A model generated the notes under the pieces. That model worked only from the letters and a program-made list of their open reading frames with translations. It made no database searches and was not told the DNA's origin. From NCBI RefSeq assembly GCF_018403285.1, contig NZ_BOSJ01000003.1, forward strand, positions 248,001 through 312,000: DNA of 64,000 nucleotides. The letters run 5' to 3'. Within the stretch, counting starts at the first letter, position 1; every line of letters begins with the position of its first letter. This stretch comes from Paenibacillus sp. J45TS6 (lineage in GTDB: Bacteria; Bacillota; Bacilli; Paenibacillales; Paenibacillaceae). Made by a program: the position numbers and the translations under genes. Shown piece after piece: positions 24,753-32,391 of this stretch.

Positions 24753-25910
24753 TTGAGCTTTGACTACAGGTTATTAGGGAGAAAACTAAAAGAAGCTAGA
24801 CAAAATCAAGAGTATACTATCGATGAAGTTGCAGAATATATTAATAAATCTGAAAAAGATTATAAAATGATTGAAGATGGTGAATATGTAACTCTTGAAG
24901 GAGATACTGTTGTATTGTTATCGAAGTTATTTAAAGTTGATTTCCGTTATTTAATTACAGGTAATTATCCGTCAGCAGAATCTCAAATCACTAGTTTATT
25001 CAGACAAAATAGTGAACTATCAAAGAACGATAGACGGGCTATACAATCGTTTATTAGATTATGTGAAACGAAAAATGATATTGAGGAAATGCTTGGATCT
25101 TATAAACCTGTACCTCCGAAGTATTCGATGAATGACTTTAATGTGGATAATGAAAAACAACAAGGGATTTTAGCAGCTGATTTCGAAAGGAATCGGCTCA
25201 AAATTGTCGGTGATATTCCTAATATTTATTCATTATTACGACAACAAAAAATTCACATTTTCAGAAGAACCTTAGATGATAAAAATATCTCGGGGGTATA
25301 TATTAAACATCCCTATGCCGGTCATTGTATTTTGATAAACTACGTTGATGATATTTTCAGACAAAATTTTTCAGCAGCGCATGAATATTGCCATGTGTTA
25401 TTTGACTCAGATAGCGAGCAAAGAATAAGTTATGAAAGAACCAATGATTATGTTGAAGTTAGGGCTAATAACTTCTCTAGTAATTTCTTAGTGCCATCAT
25501 CTGCTTATCATCAATTAATAAATAAAAAAGACGTGTCCTATGAGTATCTTTCCAATTGGATAATTACTATTTGTAGGAAATATAAAGTGAATAAACATGT
25601 TGTTATTTATAAACTTTCAGATTTGAAAATAATTACAAGTAACACAAAAAATAAACTGTTATCTGATTTTAGTTTTAAAGTTATTAGCAATTATAAGGAA
25701 GATCCTGAATTAGTAGGTGTTTCTCCGAATCTTGTTAAACCAATCACAGAGTTAATAAAAAATGGTATATCACTTGAGTATATAAAGTTATGTAAAAATG
25801 CTTATGACGATGGGGTGATCACATTTTCGAAATTAGTTAATTCCCTAAATACAGATTTTTATAAGGGAAAACACATAGTTGATATTATGGATTTTATAAT
25901 GGAGGTGTGA
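24753..25910 (+). CDS. XRE-HTH / ImmA-IrrE family metallopeptidase
   Basis: 385 aa from the TTG at 24753, 6 bases after AGGAGAGG; a TTG at 24747 abuts the ribosome site and is less likely. Residues 1-70 form an XRE helix-turn-helix (LLGRKLKEARQNQEYTIDEVAEYINKSEKDYKMIEDG). Residues about 155-250 are an ImmA/IrrE peptidase with AAHEYCHVLFD (HExxH at His210-His214) and the downstream helix VEVRANNFSSNFLVP that supplies the third ligand. Such fusions control phage or island repressors, or act as proteolysable antitoxins. The stop lies 3 bases before the PIN-like gene, whose ribosome site is inside this gene's end, so the pair is translationally linked. Confidence 0.85.
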   Translation: MSFDYRLLGRKLKEARQNQEYTIDEVAEYINKSEKDYKMIEDGEYVTLEGDTVVLLSKLFKVDFRYLITGNYPSAESQITSLFRQNSELSKNDRRAIQSFIRLCETKNDIEEMLGSYKPVPPKYSMNDFNVDNEKQQGILAADFERNRLKIVGDIPNIYSLLRQQKIHIFRRTLDDKNISGVYIKHPYAGHCILINYVDDIFRQNFSAAHEYCHVLFDSDSEQRISYERTNDYVEVRANNFSSNFLVPSSAYHQLINKKDVSYEYLSNWIITICRKYKVNKHVVIYKLSDLKIITSNTKNKLLSDFSFKVISNYKEDPELVGVSPNLVKPITELIKNGISLEYIKLCKNAYDDGVITFSKLVNSLNTDFYKGKHIVDIMDFIMEV

Positions 25911-25913
25911 TGT

Positions 25914-26438
25914 ATGACGACGGTTGCGGTTATTGATACATGCGTTATTCAAAATTTCTGCAATATAAATCGATTTGATTTGTTTGGAAAGTTGAAATAT
26001 TTTCTTTTTACAACAATATATGTTGATTTGGAGATAAGTAACGCTGACACTGCTACTAAGCTAAAGTATGAGTCTCTTATCAGCAAGGAAACAATTAAAA
26101 AAGTGAATCTTACTATTCAAGATTTAGTTCAAATGTCACAAATACCCGAAAGTAAAAAATATAGTGATGCAGAATTGTCTTGTATTGTAAAAGCAAAACA
26201 ACTTAATTCTTCTGCTCTTACTGATGATAAGAGAGCCATTAATTTTATCAGAAATTATATAGATGGTGTTCTTATCAAGGGAACAAAAGAGATTTTAGTT
26301 GAAGGGTATGTTCAAGATTATTTAAATGATAATGATTTGAAAGAATTGCAAGACAAATTAAAGGGGTATAAATTTCATATAAAAGAAAACCTAGTATTTG
26401 AAGCAGCTGCTTTAAAAATGTTAGGTATAAGTAATTAG
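25914..26438 (+). CDS. PIN-like domain protein, partner of HTH-ImmA
   Basis: 174 aa, ATG at 25914, GGAGG at 25901-25905. Motifs fit a PIN ribonuclease: VIDTCVIQNF (Asp8), an acidic residue in strand 2 (VDLEIS, Glu40), YSDAELSCIVKAKQL (Asp85, Glu87) and ALTDDKRA (Asp104, Asp105), giving the expected four acidic metal ligands. PIN proteins paired with ImmA-type proteins (as with DUF4411) are predicted toxin-antitoxin modules. The C-terminal 60 residues are helical and unrecognised. Toxin activity is inferred from family and gene order, not shown. Confidence 0.7.
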   Translation: MTTVAVIDTCVIQNFCNINRFDLFGKLKYFLFTTIYVDLEISNADTATKLKYESLISKETIKKVNLTIQDLVQMSQIPESKKYSDAELSCIVKAKQLNSSALTDDKRAINFIRNYIDGVLIKGTKEILVEGYVQDYLNDNDLKELQDKLKGYKFHIKENLVFEAAALKMLGISN

Positions 26439-26470
26439 ATATATAAATTTGATAATTTGAATTGGATGTA

Positions 26471-26733
26471 ATAATAAAGAAAATCAGGCAGTACTAGTTT
26501 TTTTACAAAAATATAAGCGAAAAGCTTATGAAGTAAGGTTTATAAGATTTAATCCTGTGCTTAGCGAATTTTGGGGTCATATTAAAGTAGGCTACGCTGA
26601 TCATAAGACGAAATAAGTTATCATCCACAATAACCGTAATGAATACTTGGTAGTAGCAATCATTGTTTTGGATGAGTCATTTAGTGTTTTGAATTGTAAT
26701 AATTTTGGTGAAAAAGATAATTTAATGATGTAA
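26471..26733 (+). pseudogene. Remnant of an unrecognised small gene
   Basis: One frame reads ENQAVLVFLQKYKRKAYEV, FNPVLSEFWGHIKVGYADHKTK, one TAA stop, then VIIHNNRNEYLVVAIIVLDESF to a final stop at 26731. The amino-acid pattern on both sides of the stop looks coding (alternating beta-strand residues), but there is no ribosome site or good start. It faintly resembles DUF1433-like small lipoproteins; not assigned. It fills most of the 26439-26803 gap. Confidence 0.4.
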
Positions 26734-26803
26734 ACTTGAGTGGTAGTACTTGGGTCGATTAATGTGTCCCCAAATACAAATTTAGAAAAGAAGAGTTGAT
26801 TAT

Positions 26804-28264
26804 ATGGAAACGAACTTTATCCAAATTTCGGATATTCATCATCATTTTTCAAACTACGATTCGTTGAAAATGAGACTAATGTTAGAAGAATATCTAAAAG
26901 AATTGTCACAGGGAACTAGGTTCGACTTTGTATTGATAACTGGCGACTTAAGTGACAAAGGAGCTGGTTTTAATGATGAGATAAGTGGTTTTTTAGATTT
27001 GATATTATCAAGCCTAAACTTAACAAGAAAAGATATTTTTATTGTTCCTGGGAATCATGATTTGAAGAGAAACGTCCCGAGAAAATATGTAATAGAGGGT
27101 ATAAAAGCTTCATTATCAAAAGATGAGCTAGATGAAGCTTTAAAAACAGAAGATACTAAAGGAATATTACTCGAAAGTTTCAAAGATTTTTTTGAGTTTT
27201 ATAAAGAGTATACAGAAGAAGATTATCCGAGAGAGTCTTTTCATTTTATTAAAACCAAGGGTAAATGTAATATAATCCACTTGAATACCTGTTTGACAGC
27301 GTACACTTCAAATGAAGAAGGAACTCTTTTGATAGGAAGACAGAAATTGATTGGTTGCCTTTCAGCGTTAAAGAGAGATCCAAGTAAAATCAACATAGCG
27401 ATTGGTCATCATACAATTGATTGTTTTCATCCAGATGAGATAACAAGTATTGTTGCAAATTTTGATGACTTTGGGATTGATATGTATTTATCTGGACATG
27501 TACATAAACCAAAATACCATATTGAAGCAAATGTCCATACTCCTTACATCAATTTGGTAAGTGGAGCAACACATTCTGATGATTATGCGGTTGGTGGATT
27601 TATATCTGCAAAAGTTGCCTTTGATAGTCATGAATTGGAAGTTCAGTATCATAAGTGGCACAATGTAGACGAATATTGGTCTACAACAAATGATATGGGG
27701 AGATTGGCAAAAAGCGGAACTCTTAAACATAAATTAAAGAAATTTGAGAAAAGAGCAAAACAACTAGATGTTTCAGTTGATTTAACCTCTCTAAGGGATG
27801 ATATTGAGGATAAAGTAAGGATTGATGAGGACGAATTTAAACAATTCATAATTGATTTTCATCAACATCCTAAGAAGAAGGGGGAAATTACAAGCTATCA
27901 GACAAAACAAAAAGAAATCGAAGAAAAGTTTGATAATATGCGTTGTAGCTCATCATTTGAAAAAATGTTTCTTGATTACGCTCAATATTTCACAGCGATA
28001 GAGGAGATATTAAATTCAACTTCATATATTGAAGCAGATAAGAAAGAAATTGTTTCAGAATTAGTTATTGAAACTTATTTGGGCATTCATAGTAAATATG
28101 ATTCAGGGGATGTTATTTTCACAACTATGGTGGATGCGATACAAAAACAATATTCGGAAACGTTGAGCTATTCACCTGCAAAGACTAGAAGGTATATCCG
28201 TATTCTAACTTGTTGGAGTATTTATGACTGTAATATTTTCAATGAAAACAAGGTTGAGGCTTAA
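26804..28264 (+). CDS. Calcineurin-like metallophosphoesterase, likely ABC-3C effector
   Basis: 486 aa, ATG at 26804 with AAGAAGAG upstream. Residues 1-280 hold a complete metallophosphoesterase site: DIHHH (Asp10, His12), ITGDLSD (Asp48), PGNHD (Asn84, His85), IGHHT (His202) and SGHVHKP (His232, His234). After a charged linker (about 290-370) comes a helical C-terminal domain (SSFEKMFLDYAQYF to the end, with VIETYLGIHSKYDSGDVIFTTMVDAI) like the tail shared by effectors of ABC three-component systems. The next genes are a middle component and a DUF2326 ATPase, spaced 2 bases and -4 bases. Likely a nuclease or phosphodiesterase unleashed on infection; target unknown. Confidence 0.8.
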   Translation: METNFIQISDIHHHFSNYDSLKMRLMLEEYLKELSQGTRFDFVLITGDLSDKGAGFNDEISGFLDLILSSLNLTRKDIFIVPGNHDLKRNVPRKYVIEGIKASLSKDELDEALKTEDTKGILLESFKDFFEFYKEYTEEDYPRESFHFIKTKGKCNIIHLNTCLTAYTSNEEGTLLIGRQKLIGCLSALKRDPSKINIAIGHHTIDCFHPDEITSIVANFDDFGIDMYLSGHVHKPKYHIEANVHTPYINLVSGATHSDDYAVGGFISAKVAFDSHELEVQYHKWHNVDEYWSTTNDMGRLAKSGTLKHKLKKFEKRAKQLDVSVDLTSLRDDIEDKVRIDEDEFKQFIIDFHQHPKKKGEITSYQTKQKEIEEKFDNMRCSSSFEKMFLDYAQYFTAIEEILNSTSYIEADKKEIVSELVIETYLGIHSKYDSGDVIFTTMVDAIQKQYSETLSYSPAKTRRYIRILTCWSIYDCNIFNENKVEA

Positions 28265-28266
28265 AA

Positions 28267-28596
28267 ATGCTGAGTCAAATAAACTTTATAAATTCACTAT
28301 TCCGTTATGTCAATGTTCAAGAAATTAGCATAGCGGAGGAGGTAATCAAAATGGACTATTTCCTAGTCTCTAAACATCAAATAGTAGAAGAAAATATTCT
28401 ATTCACTTCTAAAGTGTTATATCAGTTGTTAGATAATGAATTACATGTTGATGAATTATTTTTAAAGTATGCTAATGAAAGAAATATCATATTAAATCTA
28501 AACATAGAAAGAATTTTATATCTATCACTTACTTTGCTTTTTGCAATGGGATTAATAAGTGCTAACCAAAATATGATAATGAGGGCTATACAATGA
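28267..28596 (+). CDS. ABC-3C middle-component-like small protein
   Basis: 109 aa, ATG at 28267, 2 bases after the phosphoesterase stop and overlapping the ATPase start by 4 bases. It is all-alpha with a predicted winged-helix shape (DYFLVSKHQIVEENILFTSKVLYQLL, then IERILYLSLTLLFAMGLI). In ABC-3C systems a small helical middle component (MC family) links effector and ATPase. Sequence similarity to a named MC subtype could not be judged by eye, so the call rests on size, composition and position. No catalytic residues are evident. Confidence 0.6.
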   Translation: MLSQINFINSLFRYVNVQEISIAEEVIKMDYFLVSKHQIVEENILFTSKVLYQLLDNELHVDELFLKYANERNIILNLNIERILYLSLTLLFAMGLISANQNMIMRAIQ

Positions 28597-30338
28597 TATT
28601 AAACGAGTTAGTTATTTATAGTAGTGACTCTGAAACGATTTTAAAAAAGTATCCCTTCAATCGATTTGGACTAAATGTCATTCTAGGTGAAAAGAGCATA
28701 CTCAACGAAGAGACAAATGGTGTTGGCAAATCTACGATGATAGATTGCATCGAAATCTTGCTTGGAAAGACAATAAGTAAGTCTTACGAACAAAATTCAG
28801 AATTAATAAGTCGTAGCATCTTCTTGATCTTAAAGATTGAATCCAATGGAGCAATTATGTATTTGGGGCGTCACCTTAATACTCCTAAAAAGGGATTTAT
28901 TCTTGTTTCCGAAGAAATTTCGTTTCAAATAAGCGAATGGGAGAGTTACTCTCTGAAAAATTACAAAGAAAAAATTGGTGATTTGCTATTCTTGAAACAA
29001 AATGAAACTTCTTTTTCGGCACTGCGCGAATATATAGTCAGGAACGAGAAATTTGGATTTAATGATATAACTTTGGCTGGTCGAAAATCTATTGTTAATT
29101 ATTCTCTTTTGGCATTTTTATTTGGACTACCTCATAGATTTGAGTTTGAGATTCAGAATATTAAGGCTTCAATTGATTCATTAAGACAACAAATTAAGTT
29201 GATTGAATCAATCGGTATTCAAGTAGACAAGCTAAAAATTAAAGAAGAAGAGTTGGAATCAGAAGTATCTCAAATAAAAGCTGCCTTGGATTCGTTAGAG
29301 ATATCAGATAGGGTTCAGATTAACACTGACAGATATTCAAAGCTTAAAACTGAACTACAGTTAACTCAAAGTAAAATATTTGAACTGGAGCATGTTATTA
29401 AGCAATATCAAAAAAACATAAATAATTTAACAAAGAAAACAAGAGACATTAAACAACTGAAGGACATAGAACCTTTTTTTGAACAGCTTGTTGGGTATTT
29501 TCCATTTAAAGTAAAACGGAATTATGAAGAGATTGAAACTTTTTATGATTTTATGGTTGACAATCGAGGTAAGTATTTTAATGACAAGATAAGTGTCATG
29601 CAATCAGAAATAGCTGAGTTAAAAGAGAACAGACAGAAAATAGAAGATGACTTAAGAAATGTAAGTCAACTTCTGAAAAACAAGAAATTTGTTGAAGATG
29701 TTGCTTCAGTAATAAAAGAACTAGAAGAAAAACAAATGGAATTAGCACAAATAAAGGTTAGATTAGCAGAATACAACAACAAAAATGGGATAAATGATAA
29801 AATTAACAAACTTGAAGCTGAAAAATTGAGACTCACATCAATAAAGAATGATGAGTTTAATACGTATAAAGAACATGTTGAATATTTACAAAAAATATTT
29901 AACTCGATGTGCTTGGAGACATATAATCAAATAGGAGTTCTAAATTTTGAGTTTGAGAACTCCTCAAAAAGTACTGCTTCCACCGGAAGAATTAAAATCA
30001 GATGCACTATTCCAGATGAGAACTCGCATGGAAGACTATACATGAAAATTAATATGTTTGATTTGACTTGGTTATTATATAGAATTGAAAAACATTTACC
30101 AATTAATTTTTTATTCCATGATGGTTCTTATTCAAAGCCAGATGTGGCGGTTAAACCAAAGCTATTGAGCTATATTGACTCCCAATTAAAGACTGGTGAA
30201 CGAGGGCAATACTTCGTTACTATTAATATTGATGAATTAGATACGAGTGACATTGAGGTTCTGGAAGACAATAACTGTGTTATTGCAAAGCTAAATAGGA
30301 GCAAAGATGAGAATAGATTTTTTGGTTTCAAATTTTAA
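28593..30338 (+). CDS. DUF2326-type SMC-like ABC ATPase of an ABC-3C system
   Basis: 581 aa, ATG at 28593. The N-terminal half-ATPase has FGLNVILGE then NGVGKST (Walker A, residues 42-48). Residues about 190-420 form a long coiled coil (two arms, LKIKEEELESEVSQIK and MQSEIAELKENRQKIEDDL). The C-terminal part carries the DUF2326 signature: FDLTWLLYRIEK, then INFLFHDGSY (residues 504-513), where the hydrophobic strand plus HDG replaces a canonical Walker B DE. The architecture is Rad50/SMC-like. In ABC-3C systems this ATPase is thought to sense or move along nucleic acid and trigger the effector. The third gene of a tight operon. Confidence 0.8.
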   Translation: MILNELVIYSSDSETILKKYPFNRFGLNVILGEKSILNEETNGVGKSTMIDCIEILLGKTISKSYEQNSELISRSIFLILKIESNGAIMYLGRHLNTPKKGFILVSEEISFQISEWESYSLKNYKEKIGDLLFLKQNETSFSALREYIVRNEKFGFNDITLAGRKSIVNYSLLAFLFGLPHRFEFEIQNIKASIDSLRQQIKLIESIGIQVDKLKIKEEELESEVSQIKAALDSLEISDRVQINTDRYSKLKTELQLTQSKIFELEHVIKQYQKNINNLTKKTRDIKQLKDIEPFFEQLVGYFPFKVKRNYEEIETFYDFMVDNRGKYFNDKISVMQSEIAELKENRQKIEDDLRNVSQLLKNKKFVEDVASVIKELEEKQMELAQIKVRLAEYNNKNGINDKINKLEAEKLRLTSIKNDEFNTYKEHVEYLQKIFNSMCLETYNQIGVLNFEFENSSKSTASTGRIKIRCTIPDENSHGRLYMKINMFDLTWLLYRIEKHLPINFLFHDGSYSKPDVAVKPKLLSYIDSQLKTGERGQYFVTINIDELDTSDIEVLEDNNCVIAKLNRSKDENRFFGFKF

Positions 30339-30420
30339 ACGTACCGATTCCCTAAAAAGTTATTAAAGTAAGGGATGGACTTAATCGTTCTCTAATTTTA
30401 TACAAAAAGTGAGTTGTAAC

Positions 30421-30510
30421 AAACCAGTTTTTCGAACTGAGCCTGTGCATCCTCGGGAAGTTCAATATGGTTTTCAGCAAATGTATCACAATGTTGAGTT
30501 TGAAGAGTAG
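30421..30510. pseudogene. yebC: Scrambled yebC 3'-end remnant at island right edge
   Basis: Plus strand 30472-30510 reads FQQMYHNVEFEE-stop, matching the YebC C-terminus. Immediately before it, the complement of 30421-30465 reads IELPEDAQAQFEKLV, matching the YebC segment about 20 residues earlier ([13 protein letters not shown]); at DNA level GATGCAC..GCTCAGTTCGA.AAACTG is shared. So one piece is inverted relative to the other. No intact reading frame remains. Confidence 0.7.
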
Positions 30511-30552
30511 ACGTACACGTAAGTTCGTTTCGAGAGTTTAACTTTCGATATT

Positions 30553-30597
30553 AAGAACCCTCCATACCGCCTCAACAAGCGGCTGGAGGTTCTTTTT
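30553..30597 (+). terminator. Terminator, probably the original yebC terminator
   Basis: AAGAACC-TCCA-CCGC / GCGG-TGGA-GGTTCTT stem with T5. It lies 43 bases beyond the yebC remnant and has no other gene to serve. Confidence 0.75.
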
Positions 30598-30609
30598 ATT
30601 TGTTTGAAA

Positions 30610-30651
30610 GAATCAATTTCATAACACCTTCATGAGTTATGAAATTGATTC
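30610..30651. repeat. Palindromic repeat, copy 1 (upstream of exonuclease III)
   Basis: Perfect 16-bp arms GAATCAATTTCATAAC / GTTATGAAATTGATTC, 10-base loop. The right arm plus four loop bases (ATGAGTTATGAAATTGATTC) is identical in copy 2 at 39920-39939. There is no T run, so it is not a plain terminator. Confidence 0.8.
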
Positions 30652-30688
30652 GAATAAGATAAAATATAACACCATCAAGGAGAGAGAC

Positions 30689-31453
30689 ATGAAACTGGTA
30701 TCTTGGAACGTAAATGGGCTTAGAGCTTGTGTGAAAAAAGGGTTTATGGATTATTTTCATCAAATGGATGCGGATATTTTCTGTCTACAAGAAACAAAAC
30801 TGCAAGAAGGACAGATTGAACTGGAGCTCGGGGAAGAGTATCAGGATTACTGGAGTTACGCCGAGAAAAAAGGATATTCGGGAACTGCGATATTTACTCG
30901 TATTAAACCTTTGTCCGTTCAGTATGGAATGAGTGAAGAAGACCCGGACGTGGAAGGCCGAATGATCACTTTAGAATTTGAGTCTTTCTATCTGGTGAAC
31001 GTGTATACACCGAATGCTCGGAGAGATCTATCGAGACTAGCTATGCGGCTGGAGTGGGAAGAACAATTTCGAGAGTATATTACGGGCCTGGATCAGAAAA
31101 AACCTGTGGTGATTTGTGGAGACCTGAATGTCGCGCACCAAGAAATAGATATCAAGAATGCGAAGAGTAATCGGGGCAATTCCGGATTTACAGATGAGGA
31201 ACGAGAGAAAATGACGAGACTGCTGGAATCCGGATTTGTAGATACATTCCGTTATTTTTATCCTGATCAGACAGATGTATATAGCTGGTGGTCTTATATG
31301 GCAAAGGTTCGAGAGCGAAATATCGGCTGGCGTATTGATTATTTTCTAGCATCAGAGAGAATTGCTCCCCAATTAATAGACGCATCGATCGATAGTCAAG
31401 TTCTCGGAAGTGATCATTGTCCGATCGTGCTTGAAATAGATATAACTAAATAA
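30689..31453 (+). CDS. exoA: Exodeoxyribonuclease III (AP endonuclease)
   Basis: 254 aa from the ATG at 30689 (MKLVSWNVNGLRA), with AAGGAGAG at 30678-30685. A longer version starting inside the palindromic repeat would add a spurious MSYEIDS leader. Motifs are complete: VSWNVNGLRA, CLQETKLQ (metal Glu), NVYTPNARRDLSRLAMRLEWE, GDLNVAHQEIDI (Asp/Asn pair), YSWWSYMAKVRERNIGWRIDYFLAS and GSDHCPIVLEI (final Asp-His). It removes abasic sites and 3' blocks in base-excision repair. Stands alone with its own promoter region. Orthology to B. subtilis ExoA is likely. Confidence 0.92.
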   Translation: MKLVSWNVNGLRACVKKGFMDYFHQMDADIFCLQETKLQEGQIELELGEEYQDYWSYAEKKGYSGTAIFTRIKPLSVQYGMSEEDPDVEGRMITLEFESFYLVNVYTPNARRDLSRLAMRLEWEEQFREYITGLDQKKPVVICGDLNVAHQEIDIKNAKSNRGNSGFTDEEREKMTRLLESGFVDTFRYFYPDQTDVYSWWSYMAKVRERNIGWRIDYFLASERIAPQLIDASIDSQVLGSDHCPIVLEIDITK

Positions 31454-31564
31454 AATGGATTAATGCAATTTTGTTTGGTTTTGTTAGGTTAGGTATGTCA
31501 TGCTTTTTATCAAAATAACTATTTTTGTTATGGAATTTTACGAAAACCTATTTCCAATTTGAAC

Positions 31565-31578
31565 TGATAGCGTTATCA
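31565..31578 (+). promoter_or_regulatory. cre-like site upstream of SGNH hydrolase
   Basis: TGATAGCGTTATCA is a near-perfect dyad matching the cre consensus at 13 of 14 positions, 54-67 bases before the GTG start. Confidence 0.45.
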
Positions 31579-31631
31579 TAGGGGATGGAAATGAACGTAT
31601 ATATCAGGTAATTGGAGAGGGGAAGTAAGCC

Positions 31632-32261
31632 GTGAGCCAACCGTTTCAACAGGGAGAGACCGTTCTTTTTATAGGAGACAGCATTACTGATTGTGGTCGA
31701 GATTACAGTAACAATTGGAGCCTTGGCAGTGGATATGCTCTGCTGACAGCAGCTGAAGTTGGGAAACAATATCCTGAGCTAAATATGAGGTTTTTAAATC
31801 GGGGTATTAACGGCAACCGAATTACGGATCTGCAGCAACGATGGGAAGAGGACTGTATCGCTCATCAGCCTGATTGGGTGTCGATCTATATCGGTATTAA
31901 TGACACTTGGCGTTATTATGATCAAGGTGAATTTACTTCACCCGAAGATTTCTATCGTACATATCGTGATCTGATTGTTCAAACCAAGGAAAAAACAAAT
32001 GCAAAACTGGTCCTCATCGAACCATTTGTTCTTCCTGTTCCGGCAGGGCAGAGAGAATGGAGAGCAGACCTTGATCCAAAAATCCATGCGATTCGCCAGT
32101 TAGCTCGTGAATTTAAAACATATTATATTCCTCTAGATGGTTTATTTGCTTCAAAAAGCACGCAACTCGATCCGGCTTTCTGGGCCGAAGATGGAGTACA
32201 CCCAACAGCGGCAGGCCATGCACTGATTAGTAAAGCATGGCTCGATGCAGTTCAATCCTAA
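31632..32261 (+). CDS. SGNH/GDSL-type esterase
   Basis: 209 aa from a GTG at 31632 after GGAGAGGGGAAG. All four SGNH blocks are present: FIGDSITDCG (catalytic Ser near residue 17), NRGINGNRI (Gly/Asn), YIGINDTWR (Asn) and WAEDGVHPTAAGH (Asp, His). There is no signal peptide, so it acts inside the cell, probably deacetylating or de-esterifying oligosaccharides taken up from plant polymers; this fits the cre-like site. Similar proteins are rhamnogalacturonan/xylan acetylesterase-like. Substrate not known. Terminates at the hairpin shared with etfA. Confidence 0.85.
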   Translation: MSQPFQQGETVLFIGDSITDCGRDYSNNWSLGSGYALLTAAEVGKQYPELNMRFLNRGINGNRITDLQQRWEEDCIAHQPDWVSIYIGINDTWRYYDQGEFTSPEDFYRTYRDLIVQTKEKTNAKLVLIEPFVLPVPAGQREWRADLDPKIHAIRQLAREFKTYYIPLDGLFASKSTQLDPAFWAEDGVHPTAAGHALISKAWLDAVQS

Positions 32262-32295
32262 TATAGGGAAGACACAAAACTTTTATCAATAAAAG

Positions 32296-32353
32296 AAAAA
32301 CTACCTCTGCAAGCATCCATTAAGGATGAGAGCTAAAGGTAGTTTTTTTATTT
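32296..32353. terminator. Bidirectional terminator between SGNH gene and etfA
   Basis: AAAACTACCT / AGGTAGTTTT arms, inner CATCC/GGATG hairpin and T7. A half copy of the palindromic repeat (AATCAATTTCATAA, 32362-32375) follows. Confidence 0.8.
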
Positions 32354-32391
32354 TACAATCAAATCAATTTCATAATACCAACATCAACCCA

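Larger units (their letters stand above)
21234..30510. mobile_element. Decayed genomic island inserted at the 3' end of yebC
   Basis: The AT-rich stretch from the yebC stop to a second yebC 3'-end copy (30468-30510) carries broken tyrosine recombinases at its left end, a broken XRE regulator, orphan membrane/lipoprotein genes, an ImmA/PIN pair and an ABC-3C-type operon. Third-position-rich differences between the two yebC ends fit an element that brought its own 3' end. The original yebC terminator may be the one at 30553. Integration at a gene's 3' end by a tyrosine recombinase is well known; the exact edges are inferred. Confidence 0.65.

Noticed and set aside
30632-30688. N-terminal extension MSYEIDS for exonuclease III
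   Set aside because: The start lies inside a palindromic repeat; the same false leader appears before fadA. The downstream ATG has a strong ribosome site and the family start.
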